The notes beneath the pieces were generated by a model. That model saw nothing but the letters and a program-made list of their open reading frames with translations. It searched no databases and had not been told where the DNA came from. A stretch of DNA of 64,000 nt. It comes from Cocos nucifera. Lineage: Eukaryota; Streptophyta; Magnoliopsida; Arecales; Arecaceae. Below, one piece after another: positions 1 to 12,521 of this stretch. Location: positions 290,501-354,500 of the forward strand of contig QRFJ01000380.1 in assembly GCA_006176705.1 (NCBI GenBank), in the 5' to 3' direction. The position numbers and the translations under genes were made by a program. The stretch's first letter is position 1. The number at the start of each line of letters is the position of its first letter.

Positions 1-2447
1 CCAATGAGCACAAGTGCTAGAGGTGGATATTTCTACTTCATCAGTTTCATAAATGATCTATCTAGATATGGATATGTCTATCTAATAAAATATAAATTGG
101 ATTCATTTGAAATGTTCAAAAGATTCTAAAGCAAAGTAGAAAAATAAATTAAGAAGAGTATTGAACTCTTCGATCGGATCGAGGAGATGAATATCTATCC
201 AATGAGTTCTTAAAATATCTAGGAGAGAATAGGATTCTCTCATAGTGGACTCCTCTAGGAATATCATAGCATAATGGTATATCATAAAGAAAAAATTGAA
301 CCTTATTAGACATGGTTCGATCCATGATGGGGTTTGCTAGCCTGTCTGTTTCATTTTGGGGTTATGCTCTTGAGACTACATGTTATATATTGAATAATGT
401 ACCGAGTAAATCTATTGCAAAGATATATATGAGATATGGATTGGGCGTAGGCCTACACTCTCTCACCTACGAGTTTGGGGTTGTCCGACCTATGTCAAAC
501 ATTTGCATACAGATAAGCTTAGACCCCAGTCAGATAAGTGTGTATTTATAGGGTATCCTAAAGAAAGTAAGGGTTACTATTTCTATCATGCTAATGAACA
601 AAAGATGTTTATCACTCTTAAGACAATCTTTTTAGAAAAAGAGTTTCTTAGTGAAGGAACTGTTGCCTCTAAGATTGAACTTAATGAAATTCAATAGGTA
701 GAAAAATTGACACCTATAGCTAAAGCTGAGTCAGATTTGATTAGATCAGATTTGGAGCCTAGTGTACCTACACCATTAATGCAATCCAGTAGAGTACCGC
801 ATCACCCGGATAGATACTATGATTTCTTGATTCGGGATGGTGATCCCATTGAACTCGATGAGAATGATGAGGATTCAATCACTTATATGGATGCTATGTA
901 AAGATCAGATTCTGAGAAATGGCTTGAGGCCATGAAATTCAAAATGAAGTCTATGAAGATCAATGATGTGTGGATATTGGTTGACCCACCTGAAGGAATT
1001 AAGCTCATTGAATGTAAGTGAATCTTCAAAAGAAAAAGGGGCATAGATGGAAAGGTGGAGACCTATAAAGCTTGTTTGATTGTCAAGGGGTATCATCAAC
1101 GTTATGGTATTGATTATGATGAGACATTCTTCCCTGTGGCAAAGCTTAAATCTATTCGGATAATGCTTATGATAGCTATCCATCTGGATTATGAAATCTG
1201 GTAGATGGATGTGAAAATAGCTTTGCTAAATAGAGAGCTGACCAAAGAGGTGTATATGATACAACCTGAGGGGTTTACATCCATAGATAATCCAAGGTGT
1301 GCAAGCTTCAGAGATCCATTTATGGATTAAAGCAGACATCTAGGAGTTGGAACATTCATTTTGATAATATGATCAAAACGTATGGCTTCATTAAGAACGG
1401 AGAAGAGTCCAGCATTTATAAGTGGACAAATGGTCCAGTAGTGGTATTCCTTATCATATACGTGGATGACATTCTCTTAATCAGGAATGACGTTTTCGTA
1501 CTGTAGAAAATAAAAGTCTGGTTGCGATCACAGTTCTCCATGAAGGACTTGGGTGAAGCATCCTATATCCTAGGGATGAAGATCTATAGGGATAGATCTA
1601 AAAGGATGCTTGGGTTATCCTAGTCCACGTACATAGATACTATGCTGAAGAGGTTCAGCATGGAGAATTTTAAAAAAGATGATCTCTCGATAGACCATGG
1701 AATTTCTCTCTCTAAGAAGGATTGTCCGATAACTCCTGAAGAGAGAGAGAGAGTATGAGTAGCATCCCATATGCTTCGGTAGTGGAATCTATCATGTATG
1801 CCATGACATGTACGAGACTAGATGTGGCATACTCACTAGGAGTAGTGAGTAGATACCAGTCTGATCCTGAAGAAAATCATTGGAAAGTGGTTAAAGCCAT
1901 CCTTAAGTATTTGAGAAATACTAAGGACCAATGGTTGGTTTATGGAGAGTTAGATCTGAAATTTATGGGGTTTACAGACCCCAGTTTTCAATTTGACCAT
2001 GATGATAGTAGAAGTGTGTCAAGATATAGCCTTACTCTGAATGGTGGAGCCATCTGCTAGAAAAGTTCCAAGCAGCATACTATGGCAGACTCTGTTTGCG
2101 AAGCAGAATACATCGTAGCATCAGATGCCGCAAAGAAAGCTATATGGCTGAGAAAGTTCATCACCAAGCTTGGAGTAGCACCCTTCCTTGATGGCCCAAT
2201 CCTGCTCTACTGCAATAGAACTGGTGTCATTGCTCAGGCGAAGGAACCAAAGGCACACCAGTGGATGAAGTATATACTGCATTGCTTCCACCTGGCCTAG
2301 GAGATCGTGGATAAGGGTGACGTTGACTTTTAGAAGATCGATGAAAAAAAGAATCTAATCGACCTCTTTAATAAAGCCCTGGTGATAAAGAAGTTCGAGA
2401 AACATAAGTCGAAGATGGATATTAGATACTATGCCGAGTGGCTTTAG
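1..2447 (+). pseudogene. A1: degraded copia pol (integrase core, RT, RNase H), 5' end outside window
   Basis: Copia-type polyprotein remnant. The integrase core (STSARGGYFYF, then NDLSRYGYVYL) opens the window. The RT palm follows, with IYVDDILLI near 1465-1490, then RNase H (ADSVCEAEY near 2085) and the usual C-terminal tail ending at TAG 2445-2447. Integrase before RT is the copia order. Reading is broken by many frameshifts and stops, including TAA 145-147 after the EVEK motif and TAG 1202-1204 just before MDV of the RT; both recur in copies A2 and A3. A short (GA)n expansion lies at about 1737-1753. gag and protease would lie left of the window. It cannot encode active enzymes. Confidence 0.93.
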
Positions 2448-2460
2448 GACAAGTGGGAGT

Positions 2461-3824
2461 TGTTGGAAAATATGTTCTAAATCTAATCATCAGCCTATTG
2501 ACAGTTGACCTACATTATAATTATAATTAATTTATTAATTAATAAAATATATTTTTCATCATAAGCTTTCATCTTCTAACAAACTTCATTGTTGTGATGA
2601 AGTTCTTAGGACTATTTAGGTTAGATAAAGAGAGGATTTATCGATTAATTCTTAAAACTATTTACGACCAAATGATAGGTTGTTAATTAGGACGACAACG
2701 TCTATCGAGCATAGGTTACTGTATGCCATATAGGTTGGTTGTCCTCTTAAAAAAGAGTATAGAAATATTGGTATGACATATAGATGAGATGTAGGTGCAC
2801 ATCGTTACTGAACGTGACCAACTCCAGAGCATTCTGCTATCGAAAATGTCTCTGATGGGATGTAGGTATAAGTATCCTTTAGACTTGAGATCACCTCAAT
2901 GACTTGCAAGCAACTCACTATACTTTGGTACCAAACTAATTAAAATTTTAATTTAATAATAGAAGGCTTCTGGGCACAGTCAAGTACTTACAAAGTCAGT
3001 ATGTGACCAAAATGGAATTGACCACTCCAAGAGTTGTTGGAGAAGAATGTATCACTATATTTTAATATAGCAAAATCATGGCCAGGGTAATCCATGAGAT
3101 GAATTTGGTATTTTGAAATATAATGTGTACCATCTGATTAGAGTTGATAGTTTAACTCTGTGGTGTCCTACGAGCATTTTGGTCAAGGGGATGAATTATA
3201 TAGAAACTATATCCACATCGGTTCTAAGGATGTTGTTCTATACATTTGACCTATCCGACCATCGGATACCATTGCTAGATGGTCACTTCGACTGGTATAG
3301 GAATTTGTTCCTATGCTACCAGCTTAGGTTTAGATCTATGGGGTCACATACATTAGAGTTCATGATTTGATCGGATGGTTGATCAACGATTAAGAATCAT
3401 TCTAAGGTTAAATGATCAATACGATTGATGTTTAACCTAATGCAAATATTGCAGAAGGATCGATTAGCAATTCTATTACTAATTGACTTAATTTGATTAA
3501 GCCAAAGGGTTGAGATTAAGTCTAATTAAATATGATTTAATTAGATTTGTTTGAGCTTGATTGGATCAAGTTCAATTGGTTTATTGGATAAGCAAAGTGT
3601 AAGGAACAACTAGTCCTAGTTTAACTAGGAGTTGGGTCAACCCAATTTTCTAATTTGATTAGAAAATTAAATTAGAATTAAATTTAATTTAATCTAATTT
3701 AATTAAGTTCGTAATTAGATTAGGGCCTAACTTAATTGGGTTGAATTAATTTTGATTTGATTTGGTTTGAGAAACCATATTTGACCAAGTCAAATATGGA
3801 ATCCTAGTAAGACTAGGATCCATC
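2461..3824 (+). repeat. A1 3' LTR, first part (interrupted)
   Basis: Begins TGTTGGAAAATATG directly after a purine-rich tract (GGACAAGTGGGAGT), as expected for the start of a 3' LTR. It matches the first roughly 1.35 kb of the LTR at 49857-52327 and, inverted, those of A3. It stops at GATCCATC where the terminal sequence of a minus-strand family C LTR begins. A plausible continuation of this LTR is 23427-23868, with about 650 bp of A-LTR sequence missing between the two pieces. Confidence 0.88.
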
Positions 3825-6089
3825 TGAAGGAAAATCCTGATTTCTCGGATCAGATTCGTTCAGATCTGATTGGATCGAGAGGCATATTTCAAAAAATTTT
3901 CTCTTAGATTCAGATCAGATTTGACACTTTTTCAGATCTAATTTATAAACTGATTGTTAAGAAAATAAAGCTAAATTAATTCTAAATTAATTTTTACCTT
4001 GATCTTGGGTAATCTGATTATCCATTGATGATCCTGTAGAAGCTCTGAGGTTCTGGATCTAGCCATGCAAGCGCCTAGCCTCTACCGGTATCCACTCTAG
4101 CTGGATCTGGAGATCTTCTTCTTCTCTTTTTTTCTTCAAAAATCAGATCTAGATCTGATTTGGAGGATCTTCAAAACACCTTCTGAAGATCACCCATCGT
4201 CTCTGTAGCAGTGCTGCCTTCTTCCTTTTTCGTCAACCTTTCCTTGCTTGACTCACACTAATCTGAGGGCCCAACTTCCATGGGTGTGGAGAGGAGGGAG
4301 AGGGCCAGATGGTGGCATGGAGAAGGGAGAGGGGCAGCCTTGGGGTGTGGCTTGGAAGAGGAGTTCTCAAAAGTGGGCGTAGATAGGGTCTATTTATAGA
4401 CTCTACTGCGCCATGAAGTGCTGCATCACCCCAGCCAATCTCATTGCTTCATTCAATCAGATCTAAATCTGATGGGTGGGATGAGAGACCCACAGATTTA
4501 TCCTAAGGTGGCACCTAAGACTAGTCAAAGTCTATAGGTGAGGGTCACCTAGTTTGAATCCAACAAGCAACTTGGAGTCCCATTTGTATGGGACTCCAGC
4601 ATCCCTATCCTTGGGCGCACGCCATCCTAGGTGTGTGCCCCTTTCTTTCCAATTTCTAGAGAGGGGACAAGCCCCTATCTGCTCTCCAATAAGTGTGTGA
4701 TACATGGGCAGATGTCCAAGGGTCAAAGGTCAATATTTGACCAAGTCAAAGTACAAGAATTAGCAGGTGATGAAAAATAGCAGGTGTTATCTCAAATTTA
4801 TCACATAAATTAAGACGACTCTTTTCTGACTTGGACAAGCTCCAGTCAGACTAGGTAAAGGTACCTGAGTAAGCACAAACTCATTTGGCTCATTTGAGAC
4901 AACTTTTAAGATAGAAAAAGGAGAATGTTAGGCTCAATCATGTGCTAGCACGATTTTCTTGAACCAAATTGAATCTTATTCAAATCAATTAAACTGGGTT
5001 AGTCCAATTGATGATATCCAGATCCAAACCCTTGTTTGTGTGACCTAGTTAGGTTTAATTCTGTATGGTAATCGGATATGTCATGATCTCAATCATCGAC
5101 AACATCGAAACTTCTTTTGATGGATCAGAATTTTTCTGATTCAGACAACTAGAATGATCGATCATCAAAATCATTCTAGTTGCTCCCAAAATCCATGAGT
5201 GACACCTAGCAGCATATGGTGGCAACCCATCAAAACTGAAAATGAACCTCTCGGTGCAGCTACTTGTGTGATTAATTTCTTCTATCTTGAGCCCCAATTA
5301 GATTAGGATTAAGGTGAACTCGTCAAACCCTAATATCTATCATATGATTTAATCATTCGATTCAAGTCCAATGTGAAAATCTTAATAGAAACTCTTTCTA
5401 TTATTTCATACTCTCTGTCATGGCCATGGGCTTATGGACTTGATTCTCATAATCATCATAGGGCTGCTCCTCATCCACCGAGGTAGATAGATTCTATCTT
5501 GGTGCAATCCAATTCCTACAATGAACATGCTATAGCCAACATACACCTCAGGGTTCCAAATGGCTAGGAGACCGAGTCATGGTGTAGTCAAACAATAACA
5601 CCCTCAAGGTGAACTACCGATGCACCTTAGGTCAAAGAACCAAACACACCACTGCAGCATCGAGTCAGTTAGCGATGAGAAGGTAGACTTCCTTATGACT
5701 ACTCGAGATGGTCACGCTCAGTGCCCTCGTTCTCTAACGAGTATGTGTACTCTCATTCCGGTGTCTCTATACCATAGACTTAGGACTGATCTACTATAAA
5801 AAAGTGATTATACACTAACCTTTCTGATCAATCATCATCCTCATGATGATCCTACGGTCAGGAGCATTTTATGAGTTAATAATGAAAATTCTTGTCTTAA
5901 ATTTTCAACTCTTTGAAAATAAGAATTATCATTACCATTAACTCAAGGGATGTATCACAAACTCTTAAATACACATATGTGATAAAAAATAACTCACTTT
6001 ATTATTAATAGTCAAAATTATAATTTTGCCCTTAGAAGTGTATTACAAGTGTCAGCTAATTTTGGCTTCTAGGGCACTCATATCTAACA
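3825..6089 (-). repeat. D 3' LTR (family C, about 2.27 kb)
   Basis: Read on the minus strand it starts TGTTAGATATGAGTGCCC at 6089 and ends CCTTCA at 3825. It is preceded on that strand by a purine-rich tract (AAGTGGGAGTT, 6090-6105), so it is the 3' LTR of the minus-strand element D. It aligns throughout with family B LTRs but is clearly more diverged. It carries a TATA box (4391-4398) and two U3 hairpins (4613-4640 and 4574-4597). The two ORFs of 64-80 codons inside it are not believable genes. Confidence 0.9.
4391..4398 (-). promoter_or_regulatory. TATA box of D 3' LTR
   Basis: TATAAATA on the minus strand, within GTCTATAAATAGAC. It sits at the same relative place as the TATA boxes of the family B LTRs, about 570 bp before the LTR end, and so marks the U3/R boundary. 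Confidence 0.7.
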
Positions 6090-7736
6090 AACTCCCACTT
6101 GACCTAAAGCCAATTAGCTACAAATATAAGTCCCATCTTCTCAAGGTGGGCTTCGATCTTCTGCTGGCCCAATGGATTTGTAAGCGGGTCTGCCGCATTG
6201 TCTGCGGAGTCGGCTCTCTTGACCTTGACTTAACCCTTCTCGAGGTAATCGCTGATGAGGTGGATCGTCGCTCGATGTGCTTGAATTTTGATGAGACCTT
6301 GGCTCCTTAGCAAGGGCTATGCGGTAAGTACGAGAATGGCATCTGATGGCATCACTCCGATCTCCGTAGTAAACTTTTTATATCAGAATGCCTCCTTCGC
6401 AGCTTTTGATGCAATGATATATTCTGCTTCCATATTGGAAGCGCTATCACTGTCTGTTTGGAACTTTTTCAACTGACAGCTCCACCATTGCACACAAATA
6501 GACTCCTAGATGTCGACTTTCGATCATCTACATCAGACATAAAGTCCGAATCTGTATACCCCTAGACTTGGAGTTCTCCATTACCAAAGACCAACAACAT
6601 ATCCTTAGTTCTTCTCAAGTACTTAAGAATATATTTCATAGAAGTTCAGTATTCTTCACCTAGATTCGACTGATATCTGCTCGTGACACTCATGGCATGG
6701 GCTATATCAGGTCGTGTACATAACATGGCATACATGAGGCTCCCTATTGCTGAAGCATAAGGGATCTTGCTCATGCATTCTATTTCCTCAGGTGTGCTAG
6801 GGCATATCTTCTTGAAAAGATGAATGCCATGCCTGAAGGGTGCTAAACCCCTCTTAGAGTATTCCATACTAAACCTCTTTAGTACTTCCTTTATGTACAT
6901 CTTCTATGAAAGTCCTAGCATCCTATTCGGTCTATCTCTATAGACCTTAATTCCGAGAATAAAGATGCTTCTCCTAGTCTTTCATGGAGAAAATCTTTAG
7001 ATAACCACATTTTAACTATGGTCAACATGGGAATATCATTCCCGATAAGGAGGATGTCATCCACGTACAATACAAGAAAGATAACAGCGCTCCCACTGAC
7101 CTTTTTGAAGACACATGGCTCCTCCTCATTCTTGATGAAATGAAACAATTTGATCAAATCATTAAAATGAGTATTCTAGCTCCGAAAGCTTGCTTAAGTC
7201 CATATGGATCTTTGCAGCTTACAAACCTTGTGATCATCTACTGATGTGAAACCAGCGGCTGTTCATATAATATTTCCTCGGATCTATTTAAGACGCTTTT
7301 TCACATCCATTTGTTATTTTATAATCGAAATAGACGTACAGCAAGCAATTGCGGATGGATTTTAGCATAGCTACTGGCGAAAAGTATCCTAATAGTCAAT
7401 CTTGCATGCTGTAACCTTTTGCCACTAATCTAGCTTGAAGTCTCCATATTTTCCATCTCACAATCTTTTTCTAAAGATCCATTTACACCAATATTACTAT
7501 ACCTTCTGATGGTCTTACCAAGGTCAGACTTGGTTTGAGTGCATCGAGTCAATTTCTGACTTCATGCCTCTAACTATTTTCGGAGTCGAATCTGATTGCT
7601 CATTATGGTTTTGGACATCATCATGAACCCCATTGCCTATGGAACCATTTCTCTACATCCTTTGAAATAGTAACCTAGTATCTTTCAAGGGGATGGAAAA
7701 TCTCCGATTATGAGGTGGAGGAGGTAGTGTATGGAT
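6090..7736 (-). pseudogene. D: degraded copia RT and RNase H
   Basis: Minus-strand pol remnant of element D, closely related to the family B polyprotein. From high to low coordinate: the integrase-RT linker (homologous to B1 from about 17556), RT with LYVDDILLIGND near 7050-7090, the connection region (YASAIGSLMYAMLCTRPDIAHA) and RNase H, ending in the conserved tail at about 6105. A 16-nt purine tract leads into the 3' LTR. Several frameshifts and stops. The segment between RT and RNase H is truer to family B than to family A. The upstream end is cut by the run of Ns, so integrase, protease and gag are not visible. Confidence 0.9.
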
Positions 7737-8736
7737 NNNNNNNNNNNNNNNNNNNNNNNNNNNNNNNNNNNNNNNNNNNNNNNNNNNNNNNNNNNNNNNN
7801 NNNNNNNNNNNNNNNNNNNNNNNNNNNNNNNNNNNNNNNNNNNNNNNNNNNNNNNNNNNNNNNNNNNNNNNNNNNNNNNNNNNNNNNNNNNNNNNNNNNN
7901 NNNNNNNNNNNNNNNNNNNNNNNNNNNNNNNNNNNNNNNNNNNNNNNNNNNNNNNNNNNNNNNNNNNNNNNNNNNNNNNNNNNNNNNNNNNNNNNNNNNN
8001 NNNNNNNNNNNNNNNNNNNNNNNNNNNNNNNNNNNNNNNNNNNNNNNNNNNNNNNNNNNNNNNNNNNNNNNNNNNNNNNNNNNNNNNNNNNNNNNNNNNN
8101 NNNNNNNNNNNNNNNNNNNNNNNNNNNNNNNNNNNNNNNNNNNNNNNNNNNNNNNNNNNNNNNNNNNNNNNNNNNNNNNNNNNNNNNNNNNNNNNNNNNN
8201 NNNNNNNNNNNNNNNNNNNNNNNNNNNNNNNNNNNNNNNNNNNNNNNNNNNNNNNNNNNNNNNNNNNNNNNNNNNNNNNNNNNNNNNNNNNNNNNNNNNN
8301 NNNNNNNNNNNNNNNNNNNNNNNNNNNNNNNNNNNNNNNNNNNNNNNNNNNNNNNNNNNNNNNNNNNNNNNNNNNNNNNNNNNNNNNNNNNNNNNNNNNN
8401 NNNNNNNNNNNNNNNNNNNNNNNNNNNNNNNNNNNNNNNNNNNNNNNNNNNNNNNNNNNNNNNNNNNNNNNNNNNNNNNNNNNNNNNNNNNNNNNNNNNN
8501 NNNNNNNNNNNNNNNNNNNNNNNNNNNNNNNNNNNNNNNNNNNNNNNNNNNNNNNNNNNNNNNNNNNNNNNNNNNNNNNNNNNNNNNNNNNNNNNNNNNN
8601 NNNNNNNNNNNNNNNNNNNNNNNNNNNNNNNNNNNNNNNNNNNNNNNNNNNNNNNNNNNNNNNNNNNNNNNNNNNNNNNNNNNNNNNNNNNNNNNNNNNN
8701 NNNNNNNNNNNNNNNNNNNNNNNNNNNNNNNNNNNN
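7737..8736. other. assembly gap, exactly 1,000 N
   Basis: All bases are N. The left flank aligns with the integrase-RT linker of B1 (about 17556) and the right flank with the B1 leader (about 15020), both inverted. An intact family C element would therefore have about 2.5 kb here, coding gag, protease and integrase. The round length suggests a nominal gap size. Apparent ORFs across the gap are artefacts. Confidence 0.98.
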
Positions 8737-10333
8737 TCTCTAATTCATGAATCTCACCGTGTCCAGAATATTGATCCACTCCTTAGTTAAGTCAGACCCA
8801 CCATTTGCACAGATTGGATTTCCTAATTGAGTCTCTCACCGTATCCGAAATATTGAGCCCAATTTCATCCTCCAACCCATAGCATCCAATGCCTAATAGA
8901 CATGGTTGCATCTTTCCCGGTGCAACTGAGCCACTGTAACCAGTCGAGAACAATCAACCCCGAAAAGGGCCCGCACATCTACAATGGTGGAAGACCTTAG
9001 ACTTAATCTTTTCTTAGGAAGATTTGATTTAGGTCTCATTAAACTAGACTTGACATTAGTCATAACCATTATGACTAACCTAGTGGCATGGGTTAGCTCG
9101 GATTATTGACCACCTCAGATCAGAACTGAGTCAACAAACATGGCCAGGTAAGTGAGACCGATGGAAGGGATATGCCATTAACTCGACAAGAATGCATTCG
9201 AGTCGAGTAGCTTCCCAATTAAAAATCAGTCGATCGTATCTACCAAACTTACCTTAGACACCAAATTGTTGAGCCAGAACCAATCAGGGTTAGCCTACAA
9301 TCCAGACTCTAACCTCTGAGCCTAATTAGGTCTTAGCTTGATCGATCACTCATGTGACTCGATCTTGACCCAGACTTAATCCTATTAGGCTGGTCAATTT
9401 AAGCATTGTTTGATCCCATCTAACCAACTCTTGATTCGGTTTGATCAACCGCTTAGACCTAATTGAGCTACCCAAGCCCGAACCCAGTTTTATGAATATG
9501 TCTTAGATCTGAAATTTTTCTTAATTTTAGACCTAATTGATATTTATAATCTTAATTCTTAATTAAGTTTAGGGTTCATAAACAAAAACATGTAAATAAG
9601 ATCCTAGGGTTTCAGGATCTAGGATTTTGCAGAAAGTAAGTTTTCAATTTCTGATTAAGGACGAACACGCAGCACCCCTACACATCATAAGAACACCCCA
9701 TCGAATGGGAGGAGAGGGTCTTTTAAATCCCTACTTTATTCTTATGACCGGACGGCCAAGGGAAATGCCTTAATCAGAAAATTCAACTAATCTACAAAAA
9801 ATAAAATTAGATCTAAGCATATATCTCATATAAAAAATTAGATCTAATTAAAACATATTTTGTGCATATATCTCATGTATCATGCATGCATGTTTTTCAG
9901 ATCTAAATTATCTCATAATCATCTAAAAAATTAAATTTAAATTTGATCATATCAAATAAAATTTAATCTAGACCTATTTGTAGAACTATTCTACAACTAG
10001 TCTAAACATGCAACTATCATATCTCATATGAAAATAATTAAATTTTAATTTTTATTTTCTATTTTTAGATCTGATTATAATATTTATAATATCAAAAAAT
10101 AGTAAATAAATAGATCTAAAATTATATTTAATCAAATCAAAAATTATTGATCTAAACTAGACTACACATAGAATAATTCTATTCCTAGTCTAGTTATGTA
10201 TCTCATACATATTAGATCTAAATTAATTTATTTTAATTTTTAATTTTTAAATTTTAGATCTAATCATATCTCATGTGATATCTAAAATTACTAATTAATT
10301 AAATTAAATCAGATCTAAAAAAAATTTTATTAA
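8737..10333 (-). other. D 5' leader (untranslated region between PBS and gag)
   Basis: Non-coding leader of the minus-strand element D, homologous to B1 13446-15020. It retains the long stem-loop (9651-9777), the candidate splice donor GTAAGT (minus, first base at 9252), and blocks matching B1 such as TTTTTAATTGG. It is very AT-rich from about 9780 to 10330. No ORF of interest. Confidence 0.85.
9651..9777 (-). other. leader stem-loop, element D
   Basis: Outer arms CTGATTAAGG (9651-9660) and CCTTAATCAG (9768-9777) are exact complements. Inner arms ATCATAAGAAC (9684-9694) and ATTCTTATGAC (9738-9748) pair along 11 bp in the minus-strand RNA, with G:U pairs at both ends. B1 and B2 have the same layout at 14001-14125 and 31919-32043. 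Confidence 0.75.
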
Positions 10334-10352
10334 GAACCTGGCTCTGATACCA
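10334..10352 (-). other. primer-binding site of element D
   Basis: TGGTATCAGAGCCAGGTTC on the minus strand, two bases after the LTR end at 10355. It is complementary to the 3' end of plant initiator-Met tRNA, the usual copia primer. It shows that the LTR at 10355-11117/21551-22657 is the 5' LTR of D. Confidence 0.9.
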
Positions 10353-10354
10353 GT

Positions 10355-11117
10355 TGAAGGAAAAATCCTGATTTTTTGGATCAGGTTCGTTCAGATCTGA
10401 TTGGATCGAAGAGGCATATTTCAAAAAATTTCTTATCTATCCAGATCAAATATGATATTTTTAGATCTAATTCTATATGATTTAATAAATTAAAAAAATA
10501 AAATTAAATTAAATTCTAAATTAATTTTTACCTTGATTCTGGGTAATCTAATTACCCATTGATGATCCTGTGGAAGCTCTGAGGTTCTGGATCTAGCCAC
10601 GCAAGCGCCTGGCCTCTACCGGTATCCACTCAGGCTGGATCTGGAGATCCTTCTCCTTCTCTTTCTTTTTTCCAAAAATTAGATCTAGGATCTAATTTGG
10701 AGGATCTTCAAAACCTTTTTGAAGATCACCCGTTCATTCTTGCAGCAGTGCTGCCTTCTTTCTTTTTTTGTCGCCTTTTTCTTGCCTGTGAATCGCACTA
10801 ATCTGAAGTCCCAACTTCCTTGGACGTGGAGAGGAGGGAGAGGGCTAGATGGTGGCATGGAGAAGGGAGAGGGGCAGCCTTGGGGGTGGCTTGGAAGAGG
10901 AGTTCTAAAAAGTGGGTGCAAAGTTAGGGTCTTTTTATAGACTCTGCTGCGCCATGCAGTGCTGCATCACCCCAACCAATCACGTTGCCTTTGTGAAATC
11001 AGATCTAAATCTGATTGGTGGAAGAGACCCATGGATTCATCCTTAGGGGCCTAAGATGGTCAATTGTTCTAGGAGGAGAATGGAATTGGAGACATATCTG
11101 GCCCTTTGGGGAATCTC
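10355..11117 (-). repeat. D 5' LTR, terminal part (split by B1)
   Basis: Minus-strand LTR end (CCTTCA at 10355) through U5/R to the TATA region (TATAAAAA, 10933-10940 on the minus strand), homologous to 3825-4520. The last 55 bp or so before B1 (from about 11060) do not align with other C LTRs and look like filler. The rest of this LTR resumes at 21551; about 465 bp of LTR is missing between the two parts. Confidence 0.85.
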
Positions 11118-12454
11118 ACAGATTATATATGTGCCCTAGAAGCCAGAATTGGAAGCCAGAATTGGCTGACACTTGTAATACACTTCTAGGGGCAAAATTA
11201 TAATTTTGACTATAATTAATGAAATGGGTTATTTTCTATCACACATGTGTATTTAGTGTCTGTGATACATCCTTTGAGTTAATGGTAATGATAATTCATA
11301 TTTTCAAGAGTTGAAAATTTAAGACATGAATAATCATTATTAACTCATAAACAGCTCCCGACCATAGGATCATCACGAGGATGGTGATTGATCCGGAAGG
11401 TTGGTGTACGATCGCTTCTCTTTAGTAGATGAGTCTTGAGTCTACGGTGTGGAGACACCGGAGCGAGAGTACAGGTACTCGTTAGAGAACGAGGGCACTG
11501 AGCGTGACCACCTCGAGTAGTCATTAGGAAGTCTACCTTCTCGTCAATGACTGACTCGATGCTGCAGTAGTGTGTCTGGTTCTTTGACCTGAGATGCATC
11601 GGCAGTTCACCTTGAGGGTGTTATAGTTTGACTACACCATTACTCGGTCTCCTAGCCATATGGAACCCTGAGGTGTATGTTGGCTATAGCATGTTCATTG
11701 TAGGAACTGGATTGCATCAAGATGGGATCTATCTACCTCGGTGGTAGAGGAGCAGCCCTATGATGATCATGAGAATCAAGTCCAGAAATCCATGGCCATG
11801 GTAGAGTGAAATAATAGAAAGAGTTTCTATTTAGATTTTCACATTGGACTCGAATCGAATGATTACATCATATGACAGAGACTAGGGTTTGACGAGTTCA
11901 CCTTAACCCTAATCTGATCGGGGCTCAAGATAGAAGAACTTAATCACACAGGTAGCTGCACCAAGAGGTTCGCATTCAGCTCTGATGGGTTGCCACCATA
12001 TACTGCTAGGTGTCACTGGTGGATTTTGGGAGCAATTAGAATGATTTAGATGATCGATCATTCTAGCTGTTCGAATCAGAAGAGTTCTGATCCATCGAAA
12101 GGAGTTTCGATGATGTCTATGATAGAGATCATGACATATCCCATTACCATACAGAACTGAACCTAACTGGGTCACACAAACAAGGGTTTGAATCTGGTGA
12201 TCATCAATTGAACTGATCTAGTTCAATTGATCTGAATGAGATTCAATTAGGTTCAAGGAAATCGTGCTAGCACTCGATTGAACCTAACGTTCTTCTTTTA
12301 CTATCATAAATAAGTTGTCCTGACTGAGCCAAAGGAGTTTGTGCTCAATCAGAGGCCTTCATATGGTCTGACTGGAGGTTGTCCAAGTCAGAATAGGTTG
12401 TCTTATTTGTAAGACATTACCTGCCATTTTTGGTCACCTGCCATTTCTTGTTCT

Positions 12455-12521
12455 TTGACTTTGGTCAAAAGTCTACCTTTGACTGGTCAAACGTTGACCA
12501 TTGACCCTTTGACTTTTGACC
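12455..12521 (+). promoter_or_regulatory. W-box cluster in family B LTR
   Basis: Six direct TTGAC[C/T] cores and two inverted GTCAA cores in 67 bp, about 320 bp upstream of the TATA box. TTGACC/T is the binding core of plant WRKY transcription factors. The same cluster occurs at about 20593-20659, 30375-30442, 38292-38360 and 60047-60113 in the other B LTRs, and is much thinner in family C LTRs. Function in stress induction is inferred. Confidence 0.6.

Noticed and set aside
1737..1753. Short GA repeat as a microsatellite locus
   Set aside because: Only a few units, derived from a GAGAGA codon run in the pol sequence.
7685..8779. ORFs of 339-364 codons across the run of Ns
   Set aside because: They are made almost entirely of undetermined bases.
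11909..12175. 88-codon minus-strand ORF repeated in every family B LTR (also 20047, 29829, 37747, 59501)
   Set aside because: It lies in U3 antisense to the element, shows no recognisable motif, and its conservation follows from the near identity of the LTRs. The older C LTRs do not keep the frame.
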